Below are positions 26,337 through 38,452 of a DNA stretch of 64,000 bases, piece after piece. The DNA lies in assembly GCA_963704595.1 (NCBI GenBank), contig OY969922.1:3472001-3536000 (forward strand). Direction: 5' to 3'. The DNA comes from Acuticoccus sp963704595 (lineage in GTDB: Bacteria; Pseudomonadota; Alphaproteobacteria; Rhizobiales; Amorphaceae). Each line of letters opens with the position of its first letter. Position 1 is the stretch's first letter. A model generated the notes under the pieces. That model had not been told where the DNA came from, ran no database searches, and saw only the letters and a list, made by a program, of their open reading frames with translations. The position numbers and the translations under genes were made by a program.

Positions 26337-26436
26337 CGGCCTGATAACCGATGACGTAGAACGAACACCGACCCGCGGATTGATGTTCTCGTAATATTCT
26401 CATACGGTCTCTCCATAGAACAAAAGAGAGGCAGTC

Positions 26437-26535
26437 ATGAAGCGTTTCATTCTCGATCTCGGTGGTCTCGTGTCCTGCGCGTCCTTCCTCGGCGCGGTCT
26501 ATCTGTGGATGGGCCACATGCAGGCAATCATCTAG
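26437..26535 (+). CDS. Small 32-residue putative membrane protein
   Basis: A short open frame beginning MKRFILDLGG and ending HMQAII, with an AGAGAGG ribosome site ending five bases before the ATG. After a charged start, the rest is one hydrophobic segment (GLVSCASFLGAVYLWMGHM), consistent with a single-span small membrane protein. It sits alone in the 298-base gap between lolD and dnaE. I do not recognise a family and assign no function. Support comes from ribosome site, spacing and composition only. Confidence 0.45.
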   Translation: MKRFILDLGGLVSCASFLGAVYLWMGHMQAII

Positions 26536-26634
26536 GGTCCACCGCGGCGTCGCGAACGCCTACCGTCAGGAGCCCGGTTCGCCGACGGCCCATGGCTGCC
26601 GGCCCGGCCCGCGGTGCGAACGGAGCGGCACACC

Positions 26635-30081
<3,447 letters not shown>

Positions 30082-30097
30082 GCGCGGCCGGCAGCGG

Positions 30098-31075
30098 TCA
30101 GGCCGCGAGGCATTCGGCGAGCATCGCGTCGTCGATGTTGCCGCCCGACAGGACGATGGCGACGGTGCCGCCGTCGAACTTCGCAGCGCCGGACAGGAGC
30201 GCCGCCAGCGCGATCGCGCCGCCCGGCTCGCAGACGAGCTTCAGCTCCCGCGCCGCGAAGGCCACGGCCGCCTTCATCGCCGCGTCGTCCGCCACGAAGC
30301 CGGGGCGCGCATGGCGCCGCATCACCGGCAGCGTGAGGGCGCCCGGCGTCAGCGCGAGGAGCGCGTCGGCCAGCGAACCCGCCATCTTCGCGTTCTTCTC
30401 GTGCCGGCCGCTCGCGATCGAGCGGGAGGTATCGTCGAACCCGGCCGGCTCCACGGGATGGCAGGCCGCCGGCGACAGCGCCGCGAATGCGGTCGAGATG
30501 CCGGACAGAAGCCCGCCACCGCTTACCGGGACCAGCACCGCGTCGGCCCGGACGCCGAGCGCCACGAGGTCCTGCACCATCTCGAGCCCGGCCGTCCCCT
30601 GCCCCGCCATCACGAACGGATCGTCGTAGGGCGGCACGAACACTGCCCCGGTCTCCGAGGCAATCGACTGGCTGATGGCGACGCGGTCTTCCCGCTCACG
30701 GTCGTAGGCGACGATCCTGGCGCCCGACCGCTCTGTCCGCGCCCGCTTGGTCGCAGGCGCATCCTGCGGCATCACGATGGTCGCGGAGACGCCGAAGATG
30801 CGCGCCGCCTCGGCGACGCCCTGCGCATGGTTGCCGGACGAGGCCGCGACGACGCCGCGCGACCGCTCCTCCGCGCTCATCGCCGCGAGCCGGTTGTAGG
30901 CCCCGCGGAACTTGAACGAGCCGGTCCGCTGCAGGCACTCCGGCTTGATGAAGACGCGCGCGCCGACGGCCTCGTCGAGCACGGCGGAGGTGATCAGCGG
31001 CGTGCGCACCGCGTGGCCGTGGAGCCGCCGCGCGGCCGCCATGATGTCATCAAGTCCGATTGCAAGTTCCGTCAT
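30098..31075 (-). CDS. Threonine/serine dehydratase (PLP, fold II, catabolic type)
   Basis: A 325-residue PLP enzyme converting threonine (and often serine) to 2-oxobutyrate (or pyruvate) plus ammonia. The Schiff-base lysine is K55 in GSFKFRGAYN, the substrate loop ASSGNHAQG follows, and the phosphate-binding glycine run is SGGGLLSG. It has no C-terminal ACT regulatory domain, so it is the short catabolic form or a related hydroxy-amino-acid lyase/racemase. The start overlaps the upstream phosphoesterase stop by four bases. Threonine versus serine, or 3-hydroxyaspartate, cannot be separated by eye. Confidence 0.85.
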   Translation of the reverse strand: MTELAIGLDDIMAAARRLHGHAVRTPLITSAVLDEAVGARVFIKPECLQRTGSFKFRGAYNRLAAMSAEERSRGVVAASSGNHAQGVAEAARIFGVSATIVMPQDAPATKRARTERSGARIVAYDREREDRVAISQSIASETGAVFVPPYDDPFVMAGQGTAGLEMVQDLVALGVRADAVLVPVSGGGLLSGISTAFAALSPAACHPVEPAGFDDTSRSIASGRHEKNAKMAGSLADALLALTPGALTLPVMRRHARPGFVADDAAMKAAVAFAARELKLVCEPGGAIALAALLSGAAKFDGGTVAIVLSGGNIDDAMLAECLAA

Positions 31076-31905
31076 CGCGCAGCCTCTGCAGCGGCCGCCA
31101 TCTCCTCGAAGGCGCCCGTGGGTCCGAAGTCCTCGACATAGGCGACGTGGGAAGCGCCGCCCTCTTCGTCGATGATGTGAATGCCGTAGGCCGGCGGCTC
31201 CATCACGAGTTCCGCGCGGCCCTCGCCGAGCATGAGGTCCACCTGATGGGCGACGCCGGGGAGCGCCAGCGCCGTCACGCCGGAAACGTTGCCGGCGATG
31301 GCGCGGTGGACATGCCCGCAGACCACCCGCGCGACGTTGCCGTGCCGCGCGAGGACGGCGGCGAAGGCGTCGGCATCGCGCAGGCCGCTGCCGTCCATCG
31401 GCGTGCCGGTGCGGAACGGCGGATGGTGGAGGCCGATCAGCGCCTGCCCGCAGCTTGCGAGCGTCTCGTCCAGCCAGTCGAGCTGCGCGGCGCCGAGTTC
31501 GCCGTGATGCTCTCCGCGGTCGAGACCATCGACCGAGCTGTCGAGGGATATCACGGTCACGCCGGCGATCTTACGCGCGTGGCAGATCTTGCCGGGCACC
31601 GGCTCGTCGGCGACGCCGGGCCAGGCGACGAAGGCGGCCCGCATCGCGGCCGTCCGGTCATGGTTGCCGGGCATCACCAGCACCGGCACGGAAAAGCGCG
31701 ACAGCAGCATTTCGGCGCGCGCGTAGGCGTCGTCTTCGCCGAGATCGGCGATGTCGCCGGTGACGAGGACGGCGTCGATGTCCCCGTGGCGGAGGAGAAG
31801 CCGGTCGATCGCGGCCGCGGCGAAGCGGTCGGCATCGATCCGGCCGAGCGTCAGCACGCCGGGCGGGCGGAGGTGAAGGTCTGTTATCTGTGCGAATACT
31901 GCCAT
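31072..31905 (-). CDS. Calcineurin-like metallophosphoesterase (CpdA/GpdQ-like)
   Basis: A 277-residue two-metal phosphoesterase. The five ligand motifs of the class-III cyclic-nucleotide phosphodiesterase/GpdQ group are in order: QITDLHL, VLVTGDIADLG, VMPGNHD, LIGLHHPP and VVCGHVHRA. It may hydrolyse cyclic AMP or glycerophosphodiesters; the motifs do not decide. It shares a four-base ATGA overlap with the dehydratase gene downstream and reads away from the glycosyltransferase at 32072. No signal peptide, so cytoplasmic. Confidence 0.85.
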   Translation of the reverse strand: MAVFAQITDLHLRPPGVLTLGRIDADRFAAAAIDRLLLRHGDIDAVLVTGDIADLGEDDAYARAEMLLSRFSVPVLVMPGNHDRTAAMRAAFVAWPGVADEPVPGKICHARKIAGVTVISLDSSVDGLDRGEHHGELGAAQLDWLDETLASCGQALIGLHHPPFRTGTPMDGSGLRDADAFAAVLARHGNVARVVCGHVHRAIAGNVSGVTALALPGVAHQVDLMLGEGRAELVMEPPAYGIHIIDEEGGASHVAYVEDFGPTGAFEEMAAAAEAAR

Positions 31906-32071
31906 GGCGGGTCAATTAGCAGCGGCGCCCCGTCCGCGCCAGAAGCCGCCGCGCGGTCGCCCGCCCCGCGCGACATCCGCGCAACGCCGGGCCGCACCGC
32001 CGTGGGGTGCCACCGCGCGCGCTTTCCGCTAAGCCCCACAGGGCACGCCCCAACCCTTGACGGACCGCACC

Positions 32072-33757
32072 ATGATCTCCCCCCGCTCCGGCTCCATGGA
32101 CACCGGCCTCGGCCTCCTCGCCGGGCTGATGCTGCTGGCCGCCATCGCGCTCGGCTATCTTCCCGGCCAGGCGGGCGTCCCCCCGCTCGACCGCGACGAG
32201 CCGCGTTACACGCAGGCCACCAAGCAGATGCTGGAGACGGGCGACTACGTGCGCATCCGCTTCCAGGACGCGCCGCGCCACAAGAAGCCGGTCGGCATCC
32301 ACTGGCTGCAGGCGGCGGCCGCGAAGGCGAGCGGCCTCGGCGCGGACGCGCCGCTGTGGGTCTACCGCATCCCTTCTCTGCTCGGCGCGCTCTCGGCGCT
32401 GCTCCTGTCGGTCTGGGTGGCGCGCGCCTTCCTGCCGATGCGGCTAGCTCTGGCGGTGGGTGCCATCTTCGGCGCCACCATCATCATCGGCGTCGAGGCC
32501 CGGCTCGCCAAGACCGACGCCGTGCTCCTCGCCACCATCCTTCTGGCGCAGGGCGCGCTGGCGCGGCTGTGGCTTTCGGAGCGGCGGCCGCTGGGCGTTG
32601 CGCTGCTGTTTTGGGTGGCGCTAGGGGCCGGCATTCTGGTGAAGGGGCCGATCGCGCCGATGGTGTGCGGGCTCACGATCGCTGCGCTCACCATCGTCGA
32701 CCGGCGACGCATCCTTTCCGAGCTCAGGCCGCTGGTGGGCATTCCGCTGGCGGCGGCCGTCTGCCTGCCGTGGTATCTCGCGATCTATGCCGCGACGGAC
32801 GGGCAGTTCTTCGTCGCCGCCGTCGGCAAGGATTTCCTGGGCAAGGCGGCCGGCGGGCAGGAAGGTCACGGCGCACCGCCGCTCACGCACCTCGGCCTGT
32901 TCTTCGCCGTCGGCTGGCCGCTAGCGCCTTTCGCGCTCGCTGCCCTGTGGCGCGCGGTAAAGTTGCGGTCCGACGCAATCCTCTTCGCCGCCGCCTGGGT
33001 CGTGCCGGCGTGGATCGTGTTCGAGCTCACGCCGACCAAGCTGCCGCACTACACGCTGCCGCTCCTCCCCGGCATTGCGCTCGCTGCCGTCGCCTCGCTC
33101 GCCGTCGCAACCCCGCCCCGCGCGCTGCGGGCGCTGGCCGGCGCGATGGTGCTCGCCGCCCCGCTCGGCGTTCTCGTCGCGGCAGTGTTCGCGCCAACGA
33201 TCTTCGCGGGGCTGACCGCGGACGATCCCTCGCTGGTCGCCGACTTCCCGCATGTCACCGTCATCGCCCTTGCGACCGTTGCCGCCGTCGCGGCTTTGGC
33301 GGGTGCGGTCGCCATCTGGCGCGGCACCCCGCTCTTGGCGCCGGCCGTCCTTGCACCGGTGGTGGTCGCCTCGGTGATTGCGCAGGCGACCATCTGGGGC
33401 GTCGCGTTGCCGGCGGTGACGCCGATCTGGCTCTCGCCGCGCCTCGTCGCCGCCGCGGGCGAGGCCTCGCCCTGCGCCGACCCTCGAATCATCTCGGTCG
33501 GCGGCTTCAACGAGCCGAGCCTCGTCTTCCTCGCAGGCACCGACACCGCGCTTCTCGATGCCGATGAGGCGGCAAGGGCGATCACGCTGTCCGGCGAAGG
33601 TTGCGCGGTGATCGCGGCGCGCGCCAACGGCGTCGATGCCGTGCGGGAGGCTGCCGCGGCGGCTGGCGTGACCCTGACCGAAAAAGGCCACGTCACCGGC
33701 TTCAACATCTCCAAGGGCGATCCGATCGACCTCACCCTCTTCGTGCGCGGGTCATGA
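32072..33757 (+). CDS. ArnT-like glycosyltransferase, family 39 (membrane)
   Basis: A 561-residue polytopic membrane protein of the PMT/ArnT type, which uses polyprenyl-phosphate-linked sugars to modify lipid A, proteins or polymers on the periplasmic side. The signature is LDRDEPRYTQATKQML near the N-terminus, with the acidic pair that forms the active site, followed by ~10 hydrophobic helices and a short soluble C-terminal domain. I take the ATG at 32072; a TTG at 32057 is in frame. A strong hairpin terminator directly follows. The sugar donor may be supplied by the DPM1-like transferase at 40032-40780, but that is inference. Confidence 0.87.
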   Translation: MISPRSGSMDTGLGLLAGLMLLAAIALGYLPGQAGVPPLDRDEPRYTQATKQMLETGDYVRIRFQDAPRHKKPVGIHWLQAAAAKASGLGADAPLWVYRIPSLLGALSALLLSVWVARAFLPMRLALAVGAIFGATIIIGVEARLAKTDAVLLATILLAQGALARLWLSERRPLGVALLFWVALGAGILVKGPIAPMVCGLTIAALTIVDRRRILSELRPLVGIPLAAAVCLPWYLAIYAATDGQFFVAAVGKDFLGKAAGGQEGHGAPPLTHLGLFFAVGWPLAPFALAALWRAVKLRSDAILFAAAWVVPAWIVFELTPTKLPHYTLPLLPGIALAAVASLAVATPPRALRALAGAMVLAAPLGVLVAAVFAPTIFAGLTADDPSLVADFPHVTVIALATVAAVAALAGAVAIWRGTPLLAPAVLAPVVVASVIAQATIWGVALPAVTPIWLSPRLVAAAGEASPCADPRIISVGGFNEPSLVFLAGTDTALLDADEAARAITLSGEGCAVIAARANGVDAVREAAAAAGVTLTEKGHVTGFNISKGDPIDLTLFVRGS

Positions 33758-33785
33758 AAAAGGCGGGCTCGAGGCCCGCCTTTTC
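33757..33785. terminator. Bidirectional intrinsic terminator
   Basis: A GC-rich stem (GGCGGGC at 33762-33768 paired with GCCCGCC at 33774-33780) is flanked by an A-run on the left and TTTT on the right. It lies between the convergent glycosyltransferase (+) and aapP (-) genes, where it can end transcription from both sides. Confidence 0.9.
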
Positions 33786-33803
33786 AGACCGGAAGCGCTG
33801 CCC

Positions 33804-34601
33804 TCAGTGGGCGAGGATCTGCGACAGGAACAGCTTGGTGCGCTCGTGCTGCGGGTTGGTGAAGAACGGCTCGGGCGCATTCGATTCCACGATCTGCCCC
33901 TGGTCCATGAACACCACGCGGTTGGCGACCTGACGGGCAAAGCCCATCTCGTGCGTCACGCAGATCATGGTCATCCCGGTCTGCGCAAGGTCGACCATCA
34001 CGTCGAGCACTTCCTTGATCATCTCGGGGTCGAGCGCGGAGGTCGGCTCGTCGAACAGCATGATGTTGGGGTTCATGCACAGCGCCCGTGCGATCGCGAC
34101 GCGCTGCTGCTGACCGCCCGAAAGCTGGCCGGGGTACTTGTTGGCCTGCTCGGGGATCTTCACCCGCTCGAGATACTTCATCGCGATCTCGTTGGCTTCC
34201 TTCTTGGGCATCTTGCGGACCCAGATCGGCGCCAGCGTGCAGTTCTCGAGGATCGTGAGGTGCGGGAACAGGTTGAAGTGCTGGAACACCATGCCGACTT
34301 CGCGGCGGATCTCGTCGATCTTCTTGAGGTCCGACGTGAGCGGCACGCCGTCGACCGTGATCGAGCCCTTCTGGAATTTCTCCAGCGCGTTGATGCAGCG
34401 GATCAGCGTGGACTTGCCCGACCCTGAGGGGCCGCAGACGACGATCCGCTCCCCCTTCTGGATCTTCATGTTGATGTCTTTGAGAACATGAAACTCGCCG
34501 TACCACTTGTTCATGTTCTCGATCTTGATGGCGACCTCGTCGGAGATCGCCATCTGTGCCGGCGGGGTGGTCTGGGGCTCGGCAAACGCGGCTTCGGCCA
34601 T
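33804..34601 (-). CDS. aapP: General L-amino-acid ABC transporter ATPase AapP
   Basis: A 265-residue ATPase energising the AapJQMP broad-range amino-acid importer. Walker A GPSGSGKST, signature LSGGQQQRVAIARAL, Walker B MLFDEPTSALDPEM and switch histidine CVTHEMGFAR are all present, and the tail FLSQILAH is typical of the polar amino-acid class. An N-terminal extension of ~20 residues precedes the ATPase core (VAIKIENMNKWYGEFHVLKD). Last gene of the operon, 12 bases after aapM, and followed by a shared terminator. Confidence 0.95.
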   Translation of the reverse strand: MAEAAFAEPQTTPPAQMAISDEVAIKIENMNKWYGEFHVLKDINMKIQKGERIVVCGPSGSGKSTLIRCINALEKFQKGSITVDGVPLTSDLKKIDEIRREVGMVFQHFNLFPHLTILENCTLAPIWVRKMPKKEANEIAMKYLERVKIPEQANKYPGQLSGGQQQRVAIARALCMNPNIMLFDEPTSALDPEMIKEVLDVMVDLAQTGMTMICVTHEMGFARQVANRVVFMDQGQIVESNAPEPFFTNPQHERTKLFLSQILAH

Positions 34602-34613
34602 GGGTCGGTCTCC

Positions 34614-35903
34614 TTAGTGGCTTTCAGATGCCCGAAGGCGCTTTTCGAGGAACATGGAATAGCGGCTCATTCCAAAGCAGAACACGAAGAACAGCAACGC
34701 AATGAAGCCGTAAAGCTCCCATACGATGCCGTTCCATGCAGTATCAGAACGGATCGGCTTCGTCAGGCCGAGAGGATCGAGCAGCCCGATCACGGCCACA
34801 AGGGTCGTGTCCTTGAAGAGGCCGATGAAGGTGTTGACGATGCCCGGGATCGAGATCTTCAGCGCCTGCGGAAGGATGATGAGCCGCATTCCCTGCCAGT
34901 AGCCGAGGCCCAGCGTGTCGGCGGCCTCGTACTGGCCCTTGGGGAGCGCCGCCAGCCCGCCGCGGATGACTTCGGCCATGTAGGCGGACGCGAACAGCGT
35001 CGCCATGATGAGGACGCGCGGGATGATGTCGAAGCTGGTGCCCGGCGGCATGAAGTAGTTGAGGAGCGTCGACGCCACGAACAGGAGCGTGATCAGCGGC
35101 ACGCCGCGGATGAACTCGATGAACGTGACGCAGATCCATTGCAGGATCGGCAGGCGCGACTGGCGCCCCAGCGCAAGCAGGATGCCGAGCGGCAGGGAGC
35201 CCGCGATGCCCGTCACGCCGATCACCATCGTGAGGAGGAGCCCGCCGAAGCGCGAGGACGGCACCGGCTCGAAGATGAACCCGCCCCACAGGAGGAAGAA
35301 CGCGATGACGGGGAACAGCAGCGAGAAGATGATCCACTGCCGGCGCTGATGGGGGAACAGGAAGGCGAGCGCCGCCGCCCCGATGGCGACGTAGGTGGTC
35401 GGGTTCGCCATCGCGGTGATGTCACCCCGCTCGAAGCAGGCGAAAGCCTGGAGGACCACCACGCCCGCCATCACGTAGATCACCGGGCGCATGGAGCGGA
35501 ACATCACCGGCATCACCGCCACTACCAGCAGCAGCATCGCGACGTTGGGGCGCCAGCGCAGATCGTCCGGGTAGAAGCCGTAGAGGATCTGGTTGTAGCG
35601 CTCGCGGATCACCGCCCAGCAGGCGCCGGTGGCGCCGTCGCCGAACTCGGCCTTGATGATCTCGCGGCACTCGGTGAGGCTCGACGCGTGCCAGACGGAC
35701 TTGAGGATCGCCCAGTCGATCATCCCGGGCACGATCCACAGCAGGAACCCGATCGCGACGATGGTGAGGATCGCGTTGGCCCAGGACGAGAAGAGGTTCT
35801 GGCGCAGCCACCCCATCGCGCCCGAATCGGACACGGGCGGTGGTTCCGGATTGTACTGGGTTTCGGCGACGTAGGGGACGGTTTCGGCGTGCGTTCCGCT
35901 CAT
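34614..35903 (-). CDS. aapM: General L-amino-acid ABC transporter permease AapM
   Basis: A 429-residue inner-membrane permease. Long hydrophilic N-terminus, then helices, a periplasmic stretch containing WHASSLTECREIIKAEFG typical of AapM/BztC, and a C-terminal permease core with the EAA loop (ALPKGQYEAADTLGLGYWQG followed by RLIILPQALK). It forms the membrane channel with AapQ, whose stop lies one base before this start. The family is much larger than ordinary amino-acid permeases and this protein matches that size. Confidence 0.95.
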   Translation of the reverse strand: MSGTHAETVPYVAETQYNPEPPPVSDSGAMGWLRQNLFSSWANAILTIVAIGFLLWIVPGMIDWAILKSVWHASSLTECREIIKAEFGDGATGACWAVIRERYNQILYGFYPDDLRWRPNVAMLLLVVAVMPVMFRSMRPVIYVMAGVVVLQAFACFERGDITAMANPTTYVAIGAAALAFLFPHQRRQWIIFSLLFPVIAFFLLWGGFIFEPVPSSRFGGLLLTMVIGVTGIAGSLPLGILLALGRQSRLPILQWICVTFIEFIRGVPLITLLFVASTLLNYFMPPGTSFDIIPRVLIMATLFASAYMAEVIRGGLAALPKGQYEAADTLGLGYWQGMRLIILPQALKISIPGIVNTFIGLFKDTTLVAVIGLLDPLGLTKPIRSDTAWNGIVWELYGFIALLFFVFCFGMSRYSMFLEKRLRASESH

Positions 35904-35904
35904 C

Positions 35905-37114
35905 TCACCGCTCCACCAGTTTCACGCGTGAATTGTAGATGTTCATGATCGTGGAGATCACCAGCGAGAGGACGAGGTAGAACGCCATCAGGAGAAGGAT
36001 GCACTCCATCTCGCGGCCGGTCTGGTTGAGCGTGATGCCGCCCAGGGTGCCGGTGGCGTCCATGTAGCCGACCGCGATGGCGAGCGAGGAGTTCTTGGCG
36101 AGGTTGAGATACTGGCTGATCAGCGGCGGCACGATCACCCGCAGCGCCTGCGGCAGGATGATGAGGTTCATCGTCCGCCGCGGCCTGAGCCCGAGGGCGA
36201 ACGCCGCCTCCGACTGGCCGTGGCTGACCGACAGGATGCCCGCCCGCACGATCTCGGCGATGAACGCGCCGGTGTAGAGCGAAAGCGCGACCCACAGCGC
36301 GATCAGGCTGTCGCGCGCAAAGACGCCGCCCTGGAAGTTGAAGCCCTTCAGCTCGGCATATTCCAGCGAGATCGGCCGGCCGAGTACGATAGAAGGCAAG
36401 CAGCGTCGGAATGACCAGCATTCCGAGCCCGATCCAGAACACCGGAAGCTGCTGGCCGGTCGCCAGCTGGTGCTTTCGCGCGATGATCCGCATCACCATG
36501 ATTGCCACGATGGAGAGCGCGAAGATGGCAAGGACGATGCCGGCTCCCTCGGCAAGGAGAGGCGCGGGGAAGTAGAAGCCGCGGTTGGTGAGGACGATGG
36601 CGCCGGCCTCGAGCCCGTCCTCGCCGCGGTAGGCGTTGGGCGCGGGCAGCGATTCGTTGACGATGGCGGCGACCAGCAGGATCCAGATCAGCACCGGGAC
36701 GTTGCGGAACGCCTCGACGTAGACCGTCATCAGCTTGGCGATCAGCCAGTTGGGCGAGAGGCGCGCGACGCCGGCGAGGACGCCGAGGATGGTGGCGGTG
36801 ACGCAGCCCATGGCCGCGACCAGAAGCGTGTTGAGGATGCCGACCAGCGCCGCGCGGGCGTTGGTGGAGCGGCTGTCATAAGGGATCAGCTGCTGGTTGA
36901 TGTCGTAGCCGGAGCTTTGCCAGAGGAAGCCGAAGTTGAAATCCTTGCCCAGCGCGGCGAGGTTCTGGACGGTGTTGTTGATCAGCCATGCCACCACCAG
37001 CATCAGGAGCATCATGGTGATTGCCTGGATGAACCCCGATCGATACCGCGAGTCCGTCCAGAGCATGTTGATACGGAAGGCCGATTGCGGCGGTCCGGAC
37101 GCGACGATGCTCAT
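35905..37114 (-). CDS. aapQ: General L-amino-acid ABC transporter permease AapQ (one frame break)
   Basis: Partner permease of AapM. The N-terminal part (SRYRSGFIQAITMMLLMLVV, FGFLWQSSGYDINQQLIPYD) and the C-terminal core (SLYTGAFIAEIVRAGILSV, GQSEAAFALGLRPRRTMNLI, LTGREMECILLLMAFYLVL-like helices) are typical of AapQ/BztB. One extra base near 36395 splits the gene; the corrected length is 402 residues, normal for the family, so I read it as functional. It lies 143 bases downstream of aapJ, with a strong hairpin in the gap. Confidence 0.9.
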
Positions 37115-37220
37115 CGCTCAATCCCCCGAGCATGCGCGGTGGGACGGGGCCCGCATCGCGCAGCAATTTCTCTTGTTGAAATCAATTTAGCGCAACGGCG
37201 CCGAGCGGCAGCAAGGACAA

Positions 37221-37245
37221 AGGGGCGCGGGAATCCCGCGCCCCT
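37221..37245 (-). terminator. Stem-loop between aapJ and aapQ (partial terminator or mRNA-stabilising hairpin)
   Basis: An 11-bp perfect stem (AGGGGCGCGGG/CCCGCGCCCCT) with a 3-base loop lies 12 bases after the aapJ stop. The trailing T-run on the - strand is short (TTTG), so termination should be incomplete. Hairpins at this place in ABC operons usually let the binding protein be made in excess over the membrane genes; that role is inferred here. Confidence 0.7.
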
Positions 37246-37257
37246 CCCTGTCTGGTC

Positions 37258-38283
37258 CTAGCGGAACGGCGGGGCGTAGAGGATGCCACCGTCCTTGTAG
37301 AGCGCGTTCTGGCCACGCTCGAGGCCAACCGGCGTATCCGGGCCGAGGAACTTGTCGAACAGCTCGGCGTAGTTGCCGCCGGCTGCGATCGCCTTGACGG
37401 CCCAGTCGGCCGGCAGACCCATCATTTCGCCGTAGCCGCCGTCGACGCCGAGGAGGCGGGCCACTTCAGGGTCCAGCTCTTCGACGGGCTTGGCCGCCAT
37501 TTCTTCGACGTTCTCGGACGTGATGCCCTTCTCTTCCGCGATGATCAGCGCGTTGAGCGTCCAGCGGACGATGTCGGACCATTCGGACTCGCCGTTGCGC
37601 GTCACCGGGCCGAGCGGCTCCTTGGAGATGATCTCCGGCAGGATGATGTGGTCGCCGGGGTTCGGGAACGCCGAACGGACGGCGGCAAGGCCGGACGCGT
37701 CGGTGGTGTAGGCGTCGCAGGCCTCGGCGAGGTACTTCTGCTGTGCCTCGTTGTCGGTCTCGATCGGGACCGGCTCATATTCCATGTTGTTGGCACGGAA
37801 GTAGTCGGCAAGGTTGAGCTCGGTGGTGGTGCCGGTCTGGATGCAGATCGTGGCGCCGCCGAGTTCGAGCGCGGAGGTCACGCCGAGCGCCTTGGGAACC
37901 ATGAAGCCCTGGCCGTCGTAGTAGTTGACGCCCTGGAAATCGAGCTTGAGGTCGATGTCGCGCGAGAAGGTCCAGGTGGTGTTGCGCGACAGGATGTCGA
38001 CTTCGCCGGACGCGAGCGCGGTGAAGCGGGTCTTGCCGGTCAGCGAAGTGTATTCGACCGCGCCGGCGTCACCGAAGATGGCCGCGGCGAGGGCCTGGCA
38101 GAGCGCCACGTCGAAACCCTGCCAGCTGCCGTTCTCGTCCGTGAACGCGAAGCCGACCAGGCCGGTGTTGATACCGCAGTTCAGATGGCCGCGGTCCTTC
38201 ACCTCTTGCAAGGTCTGCGCGTTGGCAGGTACGGCGAACAGGCCTGCGACTGCCGCAGCTGCTGCCAAGTTAATAATCCTCAT
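37258..38283 (-). CDS. aapJ: General L-amino-acid-binding periplasmic protein AapJ
   Basis: A 341-residue exported binding protein, the usual AapJ length. Signal peptide MRIINLAAAAAVAGLFAVPA with cleavage after ANA; mature protein begins QTLQEVKDRGHLNCGINTGL and carries the family's QGFDVALCQALAAAIFGDAG and the cysteine pair. It captures many L-amino acids for AapQMP. The ATG at 38283 has a GGGAGAAG ribosome site; upstream in-frame starts would destroy the signal peptide. First gene of the operon; divergent from metC. Confidence 0.95.
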   Translation of the reverse strand: MRIINLAAAAAVAGLFAVPANAQTLQEVKDRGHLNCGINTGLVGFAFTDENGSWQGFDVALCQALAAAIFGDAGAVEYTSLTGKTRFTALASGEVDILSRNTTWTFSRDIDLKLDFQGVNYYDGQGFMVPKALGVTSALELGGATICIQTGTTTELNLADYFRANNMEYEPVPIETDNEAQQKYLAEACDAYTTDASGLAAVRSAFPNPGDHIILPEIISKEPLGPVTRNGESEWSDIVRWTLNALIIAEEKGITSENVEEMAAKPVEELDPEVARLLGVDGGYGEMMGLPADWAVKAIAAGGNYAELFDKFLGPDTPVGLERGQNALYKDGGILYAPPFR

Positions 38284-38452
38284 CGTAATGCTTCTCCCGA
38301 GGTGTTTGTGGCGGAATTTGAATTGGGCCGCTGGGAACGGCCGGAAGCACGCTTCATGCCATCCCTTTGCAAACCAGCATGCTTCTTCTGCATGGCTTCT
38401 GTGAATTAAACAGAGAATATTGCTCCCGCCAACGCCCTGAAGGGAAATTTGT

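Noticed and set aside
38284..38452. SAM riboswitch in front of metC
   Set aside because: The 169-base divergent region shows no conserved SAM-aptamer core; only a ribosome site and an AT-rich promoter-like stretch are visible.
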